Origin: DAOUAG01 sp034432935
GTDB taxonomy: Bacteria; Chloroflexota; Dehalococcoidia; SM23-28-2; RBG-16-64-32
Assembly (NCBI GenBank): GCA_034432935.1
Contig: DAOUBD010000018.1
Location: 1-64,000, forward strand
Reading direction: 5' to 3'
Length of the DNA: 64,000 bases
Both the position numbers and the translations under genes were made by a program. Under the pieces are notes generated by a model. It saw nothing but the letters and a program-made list of their open reading frames with translations. It was not told where the DNA came from and did not search any database. Below are positions 16,173 through 23,984 of the stretch, piece by piece (the first letter of the stretch is position 1; each line of letters opens with the position of its first letter).

Positions 16173-16247
16173 CGACCGCCTCCTGGGGCTGCCTGCCTCC
16201 TCTTGCAGAGGTCATCGCGGCCTTAGGAGCTGCAGCCGCTGCGGTCG
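16173..16247 (-). ncRNA. Candidate cis-regulatory leader RNA, copy A (upstream of ybaK)
   Basis: Read on the minus strand, this 75-nt stretch shares a long similar core with 36385-36449, the only comparable sequence I see in the window. Common blocks in order are CGACCGC, GATGACCTCTG, GAGGC, GGCAGCCCCAGG and GCGGT. The outer blocks CGACCGC/GCGGTCG pair over seven bases to close a domain, and CCTCT-GCA-AGAGG forms an internal hairpin. A TAGAAT -10-like hexamer lies just upstream (16265-16270). Downstream, CCGCCTC (minus strand; plus 16134-16140) is complementary to the ybaK Shine-Dalgarno GAGGCGG (plus 16075-16081), which suggests translational control. I do not recognise the RNA class. No other gene lies in the 16071-16343 gap. 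Confidence 0.45.
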
Positions 16248-16343
16248 GTCCCGCCTCGCCTACTATTCTAGCCTAGAGCGCCGGTCTTTCCCAGGGGAGG
16301 GCCGAACGGCCCAGTAGGAGTAGGAAAGATTGCGCGGAGGCAG

Positions 16344-16868
16344 CTACGTCCCAGGCGCAGAGCCCAGCCGGCGGGGCCTCACCAACAACACGGGCCGCCC
16401 GCCGTGGCCGACAACGCGGGTGGCCACGCTGCCGAAGAGGACCTGCGCCAGGCCGGAGCGGCCATGGGTGGCCATGGCGATGAGGGGCACCCTCCGGGCT
16501 TCGGCGATGGAGATGATCTCTTCTACCGGATCTCCAAACCGGACCACAGTCTCTACTTCGATGCCCTTCTCCCGAAGGCTCTTGGCCGCCTGCTCCAGGT
16601 ACTCCTGGGCGCAAACCCGGGCGCGCTCGATGGCCTGGTCCTTGGTTTCCGCCGCGGGGGCGGGTTTTAGGTGGGCCACGACGCCCGGCGCCGGGGCCGC
16701 TGCCACCAGCGGGTTCGTCTCAGGGTAGAAGCGGGTGGCATCGGGGGTGTCGACCACCGTAAGGAGGATCACCCGGGCGCCTGTCCCGCCAGCCAACCGC
16801 GCAGCCTCCGGCAGCACCGCCTCCGAGAGCTTGGAGCCGTCCAGGGTCACCAGGATCTGCTTGTACAT
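16344..16868 (-). CDS. Universal stress protein (UspA family)
   Basis: A 174-residue single-domain USP. It begins MYKQILVTLDGSKLSE and ends with the ATP-binding signature G-x2-G-x9-GS in THGRSGLAQVLFGSVATRVV, followed by PVLLVRP. Complete nucleotide-binding residues suggest an ATP-binding USP with a role in stress or metabolic adaptation. A linker of about 40 residues rich in Pro/Ala (after TNPLVAAAPAPG) is longer than in minimal USPs. The frame extends to 16910, but ATG 16868 follows AGGAAGGTG and begins exactly at the first family strand. The gene stands alone upstream of the divergent tRNA. Confidence 0.9.
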   Translation of the reverse strand: MYKQILVTLDGSKLSEAVLPEAARLAGGTGARVILLTVVDTPDATRFYPETNPLVAAAPAPGVVAHLKPAPAAETKDQAIERARVCAQEYLEQAAKSLREKGIEVETVVRFGDPVEEIISIAEARRVPLIAMATHGRSGLAQVLFGSVATRVVGHGGRPVLLVRPRRLGSAPGT

Positions 16869-16991
16869 GGCACACCTTCCTGGGCCGCAGACTGCCCTTG
16901 CGGCCTCCACTGGTATGTTAGACCAGGAAGGGATGCTTGGGCAGGGGCCATATGTCTGAAGCCGGGCGGGCCGTTCGGCAGTGGGGGCGAT

Positions 16992-16997
16992 TATAAT
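16992..16997 (+). promoter_or_regulatory. TATAAT -10 element of the tRNA-Arg gene
   Basis: A perfect TATAAT ends 19 bases before the mature tRNA 5' end, placing +1 near 17004 and leaving a short 5' leader for RNase P to remove. No good -35 hexamer is seen at 16-18 bases upstream. Confidence 0.55.
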
Positions 16998-17016
16998 GAC
17001 TGAGGAGCGTTGGAGC

Positions 17017-17092
17017 GCCCCCGTAGCTCAAGGGACAGAGCGGCTGCCTTCTAAGCAGCGGGTTGGAGGTTCGAGTCCTCCCGGGGGCGCCA
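17017..17092 (+). tRNA. tRNA-Arg (anticodon TCT)
   Basis: A full cloverleaf is readable. The acceptor stem GCCCCCG/CGGGGGC pairs perfectly, with discriminator G and an encoded CCA (17090-17092). D-stem is GCTC/GAGC, anticodon stem GCTGC/GCAGC with loop CTTCTAA (anticodon TCT at 17050-17052), and T-stem GGAGG/CCTCC with loop TTCGAGT. It decodes AGA/AGG, minor arginine codons in this GC-rich genome. The 200 bases from 17093 to 17292 contain only a weak GGCGGC/GCCGCC stem-loop (17193-17219) and no gene. Confidence 0.96.
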
Positions 17093-17349
17093 GGAACGCG
17101 CCTCGGCCTGCCATGCGCCGCGCAGTTTACTCACAGAATCGCAGGCATGCGTCGCCACTGATCGTCCATTAGCCGCGACGGCGTTGCGTTCCGGCGGCTG
17201 CGCTTTCGCTGCTGCCGCCTGGGCGGGCAAGGCGGTGGTGCGGGCCAGCGCCTATTGCTGGGTCTCGCGGCTGTGACGTACACTCCGGAACCGTGGTCTG
17301 CCTGAGAGCTGCCCCCGCGCCGGAATCAGAGCTGTTACAAGCGGGGGCC

Positions 17350-18468
17350 ATGGCGGCCATGTTCGGGGCCGGCGTCTGGGTTACCGCCTTCGGCCCGGCG
17401 ATGCCAGCCTTGGCTCAGAAGCTCGGCGTCTCGTTGGGTGAGGTCGGGTCGATTCTGGCCGTCTTCTTCGTTGGGTCGATCTTGGCTTCCGGGGCGGTGG
17501 CCGCTTGGCTTCACCGGAAGAGCCAGCGGGTCGTTGGCATCGTGGGCCTGGGGCTAGCGCTAGCGGGCCTTGGCGGCCTGGCGCTCGCGCAGGCGCTGGC
17601 CGTGGCCCTGGTGGCGAGCCTCCTGTTGGGAGTAGGGGACGGCCTGGTCACGGCCTCTAGCCACAGTATCGCGGCCACATCACGAGACCCTGCCCACGGG
17701 ATAACGCGGCTGAACCTGTTTTTCGCCCTGGGCGCCATCGCGGGGCCGCTGTGGTCTGGCGCCGCCCTCGAGGCGGCGGGTGACCCCTCAGCGGTTTTCG
17801 CCGGCGTCGCGGCCGCTGCCGCCGCGTCCCTGGCGGTGATGCTGGCCGTCCGCGGAGCGCCTGGCGCCGAGCTGGATCCTGGGCATGGCCGCGGCGTCAT
17901 CCCCCGGGCGCCCCTGGTCTGGGCGATGTCGGCGGTGCTCTTCCTGTATGTGGGCGCCGAGATGGGGTTGGGCGCCTGGGTGTCCTCCTATGCGCGCCGG
18001 GCGGCGGGGGCGGGGGTGATGGCCGGCGCCGGGGTCACCGCCGCCTATTGGGGCGCCCTCGCCCTGGGCAGGCTCCTGACGGGCACGCTGCTGAGGCGAG
18101 GCCACGGCCCGCGGGCCCTTCTTATCGGCGCCCTAATGGGAGCTGGATCGGCCGCCCTAGTGCTGGCTCTGTCCGGTGGTCAGATGGCTGTTGCCGGCCC
18201 GGCTGCTTTCCTGACTGGCCTTTGCTTCGGGCCCGTCTGGCCTGTCGCTGTGGCCGTCGGGGCGATGGCCCAGCCGGGGCAAGCCCCCGCCTTCATGGTG
18301 ACCGCGGGCAACGCCGGTGGCATCGTTTTCCCTTGGGCCCAAGGCGCTATTCTGTCTTCCGCAGGGCCCGGGGAGGGGGTTGCCATGACGGCGGCCATAT
18401 GCGCCGTCATGGTGGCCCTGGCGGGCGCCGCTATGGCCCGCTGGGCCCCTCCCGGGGCGCGTCCTTGA
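17350..18468 (+). CDS. Major facilitator superfamily transporter
   Basis: About 372 residues with 11-12 hydrophobic segments in two halves. The loop between TM2 and TM3 carries AAWLHRKSQRVVG, a degenerate form of the MFS loop 2-3 motif, and the second half has LGRLLTGTLLRRGHGPRAL. It probably exports or imports a small solute by ion coupling; the substrate is not predictable. The frame opens at GTG 17293, but ATG 17350 follows GCGGGGGCC and places the first TM at the N-terminus. The 3' end overlaps the convergent glycosyltransferase gene by 38 bp. Confidence 0.82.
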   Translation: MAAMFGAGVWVTAFGPAMPALAQKLGVSLGEVGSILAVFFVGSILASGAVAAWLHRKSQRVVGIVGLGLALAGLGGLALAQALAVALVASLLLGVGDGLVTASSHSIAATSRDPAHGITRLNLFFALGAIAGPLWSGAALEAAGDPSAVFAGVAAAAAASLAVMLAVRGAPGAELDPGHGRGVIPRAPLVWAMSAVLFLYVGAEMGLGAWVSSYARRAAGAGVMAGAGVTAAYWGALALGRLLTGTLLRRGHGPRALLIGALMGAGSAALVLALSGGQMAVAGPAAFLTGLCFGPVWPVAVAVGAMAQPGQAPAFMVTAGNAGGIVFPWAQGAILSSAGPGEGVAMTAAICAVMVALAGAAMARWAPPGARP

Positions 18469-20011
18469 GGCGGTATACGTCAGCGAAGTAGACGTGGCCA
18501 ACGTACTCGTAGCGCTCGCGAAGGAAGGCGTTGAAGCTGGGCGAGCGCTCTGAGAGCTCGTACAAAGGCGGCTGGACGGAGTCGATGATGTACGCCGGAG
18601 GATCCTTGCGGAGGATGTCGATGGTCTGGGCCAGGGCGTCCTCGTCGTAGGTGTAGGCCCAGTCGTAGAAGTAGGGGGCAGCCGGCAGGCGGTCGGCGTA
18701 GAAATAGATCTGGGACTCGCGGCCGTAGTTGAATATGCGATCGTCGGGGCTGGTGCGCTCGGCGATGTATGCTCCCAGCTGCCGGCTCTCCTCTTCCCAT
18801 CGCTTCTGGTAATAGACGTCCTCGGAAAACCTCTGTTCGGTAGGCCTCGGTTGGAAGTACAGGAGGCCACTGGTGGTGAGGGAGATGCTGACGAAGATGA
18901 CGCTGGCCAGCAGAAGGGCTTTCGGGACCGGCCGCAGGCGCCGGGTGCGGTAGCGGTCGTAGACGACGATGGCTGTGAGCACGGCCAGGACGGGCAGAAG
19001 CTCTAGAAAGTAGTGGGGATAGAAGCGGCCGCCCGTGGCCACCCCGGCGATGCAGGCCAGGGCCCAGGCCACAAACAAGTACCAGCCGAAGGGCTTGCGT
19101 AAGCGCATGACGGTCAGAAGCCCGGCCAGGGAGCCAATCACCAGCGGCGCTGCCACGGCGGCGAAGAAGAGGAGGAAGAGGACCATGCGCTTGAGGAGGA
19201 ACAGGCGCTGGGCGTTGGATATCATGCCCACGTACTTGTAGTTGTAGGCCACGTTGGCGTAAAGGAAATCGCCCAGAGCCCCGGAGTAGGCCCATGGCAA
19301 GGAGACGACAGCCAGAGCCAGTCCCGCGCCGGCTGTGAGGTAGGCGGCGGGAAGCGCCGACCTCCACCGGCCGCCGTTCTTCCGCCACGACCACCAGAGG
19401 GCCATGCCAGCCAGGGCCAGCAGGTTCCACACGGCCACCTGTTTGGTGAGCATGGCCAGACCACCCAAGACTCCCGAAAGAAGGAACCATCGGCTACGGC
19501 CGCTGCGGACGCCCATAGTGAAGGCCAGGAGGGAGGTTATCAGGGGGAACAGCATGTACGCCTCAGTGTTGGCATGGAGGGCCACGTAGGGAAGGCCGGT
19601 GGAGAGGGCGAACAACACCGCTGCTAGGTAGGCGACGCCTCGGGGGAAGAGCATCCGCACTTCCGCGAATAGCGAGAGCGTGGTGAACGAGAGCAGGACG
19701 GCAGCGATGATCCTGGGGGCCGCAACCTCTTCGCCAAAGATAAGGAAGCTCAGCGCGTACCAGACGAAAACGATGGGCGGTTTGTTATCGAAGAGATCGC
19801 GGTAGGGGACCTGGCCCTTCAACATCCCCTCGGCGATGGTGGCGTACACCCCCTCGTCTCGCTCGAAGGGGGCGCCCATAAAAGGCAGGTACAGGAGGAC
19901 GGGGAGAAGGCACACCAGGATGAGAGGGAGGGCGTCCAGAACGGACCGCCTGCTAAGAGAAAGGGATAGAGCGAAAGGAAAGCCCGGGTCCTCGCCAGAA
20001 TAACGGCCCAT
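18431..20011 (-). CDS. Membrane glycosyltransferase, GT39/ArnT-like (GT-C fold)
   Basis: A 526-residue polytopic protein with about 11-12 TMs. An acidic FERDEGVYATIAEG motif follows TM1 (about 50-62), the position of the catalytic Asp in polyprenyl-phosphate-sugar-dependent GT-C enzymes. FDNKPPIVFVWYALS comes next, and a soluble C-terminal domain follows about residue 370. It probably transfers a sugar from a lipid-phosphate donor to lipid or protein on the outer face of the membrane. Its ATG shares its first base with the TAA of the upstream PAP2 gene (TAATG), so the two are translationally coupled. The donor or acceptor may be a lipid handled by the PAP2 protein (inference). Confidence 0.85.
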   Translation of the reverse strand: MGRYSGEDPGFPFALSLSLSRRSVLDALPLILVCLLPVLLYLPFMGAPFERDEGVYATIAEGMLKGQVPYRDLFDNKPPIVFVWYALSFLIFGEEVAAPRIIAAVLLSFTTLSLFAEVRMLFPRGVAYLAAVLFALSTGLPYVALHANTEAYMLFPLITSLLAFTMGVRSGRSRWFLLSGVLGGLAMLTKQVAVWNLLALAGMALWWSWRKNGGRWRSALPAAYLTAGAGLALAVVSLPWAYSGALGDFLYANVAYNYKYVGMISNAQRLFLLKRMVLFLLFFAAVAAPLVIGSLAGLLTVMRLRKPFGWYLFVAWALACIAGVATGGRFYPHYFLELLPVLAVLTAIVVYDRYRTRRLRPVPKALLLASVIFVSISLTTSGLLYFQPRPTEQRFSEDVYYQKRWEEESRQLGAYIAERTSPDDRIFNYGRESQIYFYADRLPAAPYFYDWAYTYDEDALAQTIDILRKDPPAYIIDSVQPPLYELSERSPSFNAFLRERYEYVGHVYFADVYRLKDAPREGPSGP

Positions 20012-20802
20012 TAGCCCGGCAATTCCTCTTGAGAGGGCGCCCGCTCATCCTGATGCCAGCGCCGCGCCCTTAGGAAACGCTCCAGGAGGATCGCCAGCGC
20101 GAAGCTTACCGCGGCCACTATGCCCCCCGCCGCGGCATCGGCCACGTAGTGGTTGGCGGTGGCGACGATGGCCCAAAAGCTGAACAGGGGGAAGGAGAGC
20201 ACCCCGATGCGGGCCCAACCCCACGGCAGCGTGCGGTGAAAGCCGGCTGCAATGATGAAGGACCAGGCGAAGTGCAGGCTGGGAAAGGCGGCGTACTTGT
20301 TCATGAGCACCCCGGCCTCCGCAGTGGTGTAGTTGAAGGGCCCCTGCATGGTGAGGGTGTCCACGAACCCGTAGCCGCTGGGCAAGAGGCGCGGCGGTGC
20401 TACCGGGTAGAGAAGGAAGAAGAAGATGCCGATGAGCTGGGAGATGACCCACACGTTGCGGAGGAAGTTGAAGTCCTTGCGGCTGCGGAAGAACATCCAC
20501 GGCGCAAAGACGACCAGGAGCGGCAGGTGCAGCCAGAAGTAGATGAAGTTGGCCACGTGGATCAGGGGCTCATATCCCAGGGTCCAGCTCTGGATATCTG
20601 GCTCCCAGTTGATCCCTAGATCGACCTCGAACCGAACGATGTCCTGGGCCCTGGCGATGGCCTCCTGGGTGGCGTCCCCCGAAAGGGAGCGGACGGCAGA
20701 GTAGGCCACGTAGATGGCCAATACTACGGCCATCTCCCGTGCCCCTTGCAAGAGCACCGGGCGCCGTGCTGCTGCCGCTGGCCCCGTCGCCTCTCTCGTC
20801 AT
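20011..20802 (-). CDS. PAP2-superfamily membrane phosphatase/phosphotransferase (Aur1/Ipt1-like)
   Basis: A 263-residue membrane protein with about six TMs. It shows the PAP2 catalytic blocks PSLHFAWS (His nucleophile environment, about 172) and HYVADAAAGG (about 213), while the upstream PPRLLP replaces the first KxxxxxxRP block. This arrangement matches the inositolphosphotransferase/Aur1-like branch rather than classic PAP. It probably cleaves or transfers phosphate groups on lipids at the outer membrane face. First gene of a two-gene unit with the overlapping glycosyltransferase. The gap to 20910 contains no gene. Confidence 0.85.
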   Translation of the reverse strand: MTREATGPAAAARRPVLLQGAREMAVVLAIYVAYSAVRSLSGDATQEAIARAQDIVRFEVDLGINWEPDIQSWTLGYEPLIHVANFIYFWLHLPLLVVFAPWMFFRSRKDFNFLRNVWVISQLIGIFFFLLYPVAPPRLLPSGYGFVDTLTMQGPFNYTTAEAGVLMNKYAAFPSLHFAWSFIIAAGFHRTLPWGWARIGVLSFPLFSFWAIVATANHYVADAAAGGIVAAVSFALAILLERFLRARRWHQDERAPSQEELPG

Positions 20803-20910
20803 CGTCTTGATCGCGCGGTAAGCGGGAAACGGTAGCGCGGCGGGGTTCAGGTAGTGGCGCGCTCCGACGGTATCATACTACACCCTGCACCCCCTTACGC
20901 GCGCTGGCGG

Positions 20911-21891
20911 CTAGCCCCGAGGCGCCAGCGCCAGAACGGCTTGGACGATGTCCTTGGCGCCCGGCACCCAGGCGTCTTCCAGCGGCGGACTGAAGGGCAC
21001 CGGGGAGAACGGCGCCCCGATGCGCGCCACAGGGGCCTTTAGGGAGCCGAAACATCGTTCGTTGATCTGGGCGGCGATCTCGGCGCCGATGCCGCAGAAG
21101 CGCACGGCCTCGTGGACGACCACCGCTCGGCCGGTCCGCCCGACAGAGGCGGCGATGGTCTCCATGTCTAGGGGCGAGAGCGTCCGCGGGTCGATCACCT
21201 CGGCTTCGATGCCTTTCTGGGCGAGCTCTCCTGCGGCTTTGAGAGCCTCGTGCACCATGTAGGAGGTGGCCACGATGGTGACGTCGCCCCCCTCCCGCTT
21301 GATGTCGGCTACGCCGAGAGGGATGGCGTATGGCTCCTCGGGCACAGCGGAGGCGGTGGCCAGGGCCCGCTTGTGTTCCAAGAAGAAGACCGGGTTGTCG
21401 TCGCGGATGGCGCTGATGAGGAGCCCCTTGGCGTCGTAGGCTGTGGCTGGGGCCACGACCTTGAGGCCGGGTATGTGGCAGAGCAACGCTTCCAGGCTCT
21501 GGGAGTGCTGGGCCGCCAGGCGGAGGCCGGCCCCACAGACGGTGCGGACTACGATGGGCAGGCGGGCCTTGCCGCCGAACATGTAGCGCATCTTGGCCAT
21601 CTGGTTCAGCGCCTGGTCCAAGCAGACCCCAAGGAAATCCATGAACATGATCTCCACCACTGGCCTGAGGCCGCAGGCAGCGGCGCCGGCGGCCATTCCC
21701 AAGATGGCGGTCTCCGATATCGGCGTGTCCACCACGCGGCGGGGCCCGAACTGTTGGTAGAGGCCGCGGGTGGCGCCGAAGTAGGCCACGTGTTCGCCGA
21801 CGTCCTCGCCGGCCACGAAGACGGTCTCGTCGCGCTCCATCTCTTGCCGTAGGGCCTCGCCGATGGCTTGAAGGTATATGAGCTGGCGCAC
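20911..21891 (-). CDS. 2-oxoacid dehydrogenase E1 component, beta subunit
   Basis: Beta subunit (326 aa) of a thiamine-diphosphate-dependent E1 (pyruvate, branched-chain or acetoin dehydrogenase type). It has the transketolase pyrimidine-binding domain with GEDVGEHVAYFG (about 29-40), DTPISETAILG (about 55) and EIMFMDFL, and the C-terminal transketolase domain with IDPRTLSPLD and VVHEAVRFCGIG. Start is a GTG at 21891, nine bases after the alpha-subunit stop. No lipoyl E2 or E3 gene is in the window, so the partner subunits are elsewhere. The resemblance to AcoB/PdhB is clear; the substrate is not. Confidence 0.92.
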   Translation of the reverse strand: MRQLIYLQAIGEALRQEMERDETVFVAGEDVGEHVAYFGATRGLYQQFGPRRVVDTPISETAILGMAAGAAACGLRPVVEIMFMDFLGVCLDQALNQMAKMRYMFGGKARLPIVVRTVCGAGLRLAAQHSQSLEALLCHIPGLKVVAPATAYDAKGLLISAIRDDNPVFFLEHKRALATASAVPEEPYAIPLGVADIKREGGDVTIVATSYMVHEALKAAGELAQKGIEAEVIDPRTLSPLDMETIAASVGRTGRAVVVHEAVRFCGIGAEIAAQINERCFGSLKAPVARIGAPFSPVPFSPPLEDAWVPGAKDIVQAVLALAPRG

Positions 21892-21900
21892 AGTGTCCCC

Positions 21901-22866
21901 CTAGTCCGCGTATACGTCTTCCAGAAGAGCCTCTGGCCCTGGCCAGGGGCTCTTCTTGGCGAACTCGATGGCATCCTCGACCCGGGCCTGCTCCTCGCTG
22001 TCGATGGCGCTGGCGGCGGCCTCCGACAGGATGCCGTCGCGCAAGAGGCGGCGGCGAAAGGCAGGTATCGGGTCGCGGGAGCGCCACTCCTCCAGCTCTT
22101 CGGCCGGCCGGGCGTGGGTGCCGTCGCTGGCGCCGGTGTGGTCGAAGTACCGGTACGTCTTACACTCGATAAGGGACGGCCCGGCACCAGCGCGGGCGCG
22201 CTCGACGGCCGCCGAAACGGCCTCGTAGACGGCCAGCACGTCCATGCCATCCACCACGGCGCCCGGCATGCCGTAGCCCGCCGCCCGGTCCGCCACATCG
22301 CGGATCGCCTGGTGGCGGCTCTGGGGCGTCCACTCGCCGTAGAGGTTGTTCTCGCAGATAAAGATGGCGGGGAGTTGCAGGATGGACGCCAGGTTGAGGG
22401 CCTCGTGGAAGGCCCCCTGGTTGGTGGCCCCGTCACCGAAGAAGGACAAGCAGACGCCGCCATCGCCCCGGTACTTGGCAGCGAAGGCGGCCCCCACGGC
22501 GATGGGCAGGCCGGCGCCCACGATGCCATTGGCTCCCAGCATCCCCAGCTCGAGATCTGCGACGTGCATCGAGCCGCCCTTGCCCCGGCAGTAGCCATCA
22601 GCGCGCCCGAAGAGCTCCGCGAACATCTTGCGCAGATCGCCCCCGCGGGCCACCAGGTGGCCGTGGCCCCGGTGGGTGCTCGTGAGGCAATCCCCTGGCC
22701 TGAGGCAGGAGCAAGCGCCCACGGCCACGGCCTCTTGCCCCGCGTACAGGTGTACGATGCCTGGGATAAGCCCCTGGCCCAGCAGCCTCGCCGCCGCCTC
22801 CTCGAAGAGCCGCACCCGCACCATCAGCCGGTACATCTCTGCCATGCGTTCCGGGGTCAATGGCAT
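21901..22866 (-). CDS. 2-oxoacid dehydrogenase E1 component, alpha subunit
   Basis: Alpha subunit (321 aa) with the thiamine diphosphate motif GDG-x(about 25)-NN (FFGDGATNQGAFHEALN to CENN, about 142-172). Other marks are HLYAGQEAVAVG (about 39), HRGHGHLVARG and GGSMHVADLE. The length and GGSMH motif fit AcoA/PdhA of acetoin or pyruvate dehydrogenases. ATG 22866 follows GAGGAGGAGACATCATC. A TATTCT -10-like hexamer at 22916-22921 and a GGGGC-AAA-GCCCC leader hairpin suggest its own promoter. The beta subunit gene follows directly. Confidence 0.92.
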   Translation of the reverse strand: MPLTPERMAEMYRLMVRVRLFEEAAARLLGQGLIPGIVHLYAGQEAVAVGACSCLRPGDCLTSTHRGHGHLVARGGDLRKMFAELFGRADGYCRGKGGSMHVADLELGMLGANGIVGAGLPIAVGAAFAAKYRGDGGVCLSFFGDGATNQGAFHEALNLASILQLPAIFICENNLYGEWTPQSRHQAIRDVADRAAGYGMPGAVVDGMDVLAVYEAVSAAVERARAGAGPSLIECKTYRYFDHTGASDGTHARPAEELEEWRSRDPIPAFRRRLLRDGILSEAAASAIDSEEQARVEDAIEFAKKSPWPGPEALLEDVYAD

Positions 22867-22940
22867 GATGATGTCTCCTCCTCGTCAGCAGCATCCCTGG
22901 GGGCTTTGCCCCTGGAGAATAGCACAACGAAAGACGACGG

Positions 22941-23984
22941 TCAGTGCGGCGCGAAGCCCACTCCTTCCACGCGTATTTCGTTTTCGGTCAGATGCACCCT
23001 GGCGCCGAGGAACTCCTGCACGAGCCAGGCGCCGGACAAGACGTGGTCCGTGATCAGTGGGGCCCGGAAGCGGCTCTCGCCATCTGCCAGCGCCGCGAAG
23101 ATGATCAACTGGTCCGATGCGTGACGGTCTACGGTTGCGCCGGAGTCGATATCCTCCGTCAGGGTGCGGGCCACCGAACGGCCGATCTCCTCCGCCGTAC
23201 GCCGGGGCGCACCGGCACGGTCTGCGCCCAGCCGGACGTCTGGGCCCCGGTCGGCGAAGGCCGCCAGGGCGGCGCCCGGCTGGAGGGCGGTGTCATCGTT
23301 GACGATCTGGAAGCGGGCCTGCCACCCTCTCCTGGCGAAGAGATCGTTCGCGGCTAGAGCCATGCGCTCGGCCACCTGGCGCTGAGCCAGGTGCGAGGCT
23401 AGGGCGATGCCCCATATGCCCTGGACTTCGCCGGGGCTGTCCATGACCAGAGGCCGTATACGCCCATGTACTGGGGAGACGCGCAGGCGGAGGGCGCCGC
23501 CGCCCCGGGGAACGTAACCCGGCCGGAGCATCTCGGCCTCTGCGTCGATGCCCATGCGCCTGAGCAGGGGCAGCACGGCGTGCTGGAAGTGGTAGAGGGT
23601 GGGCGCGAAGTCCTGGAACAGCCCTCCCCGCAGCTCGACGGCGGCGCCCTCCTGCCGGAAGGCGAGGACAGGCAGGAGAGCCAGGGCCAGGAGCACGGTC
23701 GAGCCCGCGGAGCCTATGTCCCAGGCACCCGGGGTGGCGCAGCGGCTGCCGTCTGGGAAGTAGGTAAGCTCGCGAGACCCAATGTCGTTCCCCTGGACGC
23801 GGCCGCCGCTGACACCGGCTATGGCCTGCACTACCATCGTGTGTTGGGCCCGCAGACCGGGATTGGGGCGGGAGGCCCGTACGTTGGTGATCCTGACGGC
23901 CTGCCTCGTCAGGGCCGCCAGGGCCACCGCCTGACGGACGATGGTGCCGCTGCCGGAGTAGCGGGACCCGTCTATTTCGATCAT
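22941..23984 (-). CDS. rtcA: RNA 3'-terminal phosphate cyclase
   Basis: Converts RNA 3'-phosphate ends into 2',3'-cyclic phosphates via an adenylated His. The protein (347 aa) starts IEIDGSRYSGSGTIVRQAVA, with RASRPNPGLRAQH (about 39-51), GAWDIGSAGSTVLL and GGGLFQDFAPT-like sequence, and the adenylation-site region VDRHASDQLIIFAAL (about 300-312) containing the conserved His in RHASDQ. ATG 23984 overlaps the TGA of amrS by 4 bases (ATGA). The frame is open upstream to 24302 but that part overlaps amrS. Co-transcription with an RRM gene and amrS suggests an RNA-repair or stress link. No rtcB or rtcR is seen nearby. Confidence 0.93.
   Translation of the reverse strand: MIEIDGSRYSGSGTIVRQAVALAALTRQAVRITNVRASRPNPGLRAQHTMVVQAIAGVSGGRVQGNDIGSRELTYFPDGSRCATPGAWDIGSAGSTVLLALALLPVLAFRQEGAAVELRGGLFQDFAPTLYHFQHAVLPLLRRMGIDAEAEMLRPGYVPRGGGALRLRVSPVHGRIRPLVMDSPGEVQGIWGIALASHLAQRQVAERMALAANDLFARRGWQARFQIVNDDTALQPGAALAAFADRGPDVRLGADRAGAPRRTAEEIGRSVARTLTEDIDSGATVDRHASDQLIIFAALADGESRFRAPLITDHVLSGAWLVQEFLGARVHLTENEIRVEGVGFAPH

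Noticed and set aside
16981..17172. Open reading frame of 63 codons across the tRNA gene
   Set aside because: It contains the standard translation shadow of a tRNA (AQGTERLPSKQRVGGSSPP) and has no independent support.
17193..17219. GGCGGC/GCCGCC stem-loop as the tRNA terminator
   Set aside because: It lies 100 bases past the tRNA, has a short stem and no T-run.
20873..22087. 404-codon minus-strand frame overlapping the E1 beta subunit
   Set aside because: Arg/Gly/Pro-rich out-of-frame translation of the real beta and alpha subunits, with no domain signal.
21868..23124. Long plus-strand frame (418 codons) opposite the E1 genes and rtcA
   Set aside because: It is antisense to three recognised genes with strong motifs; such long shadows are common at this GC content.
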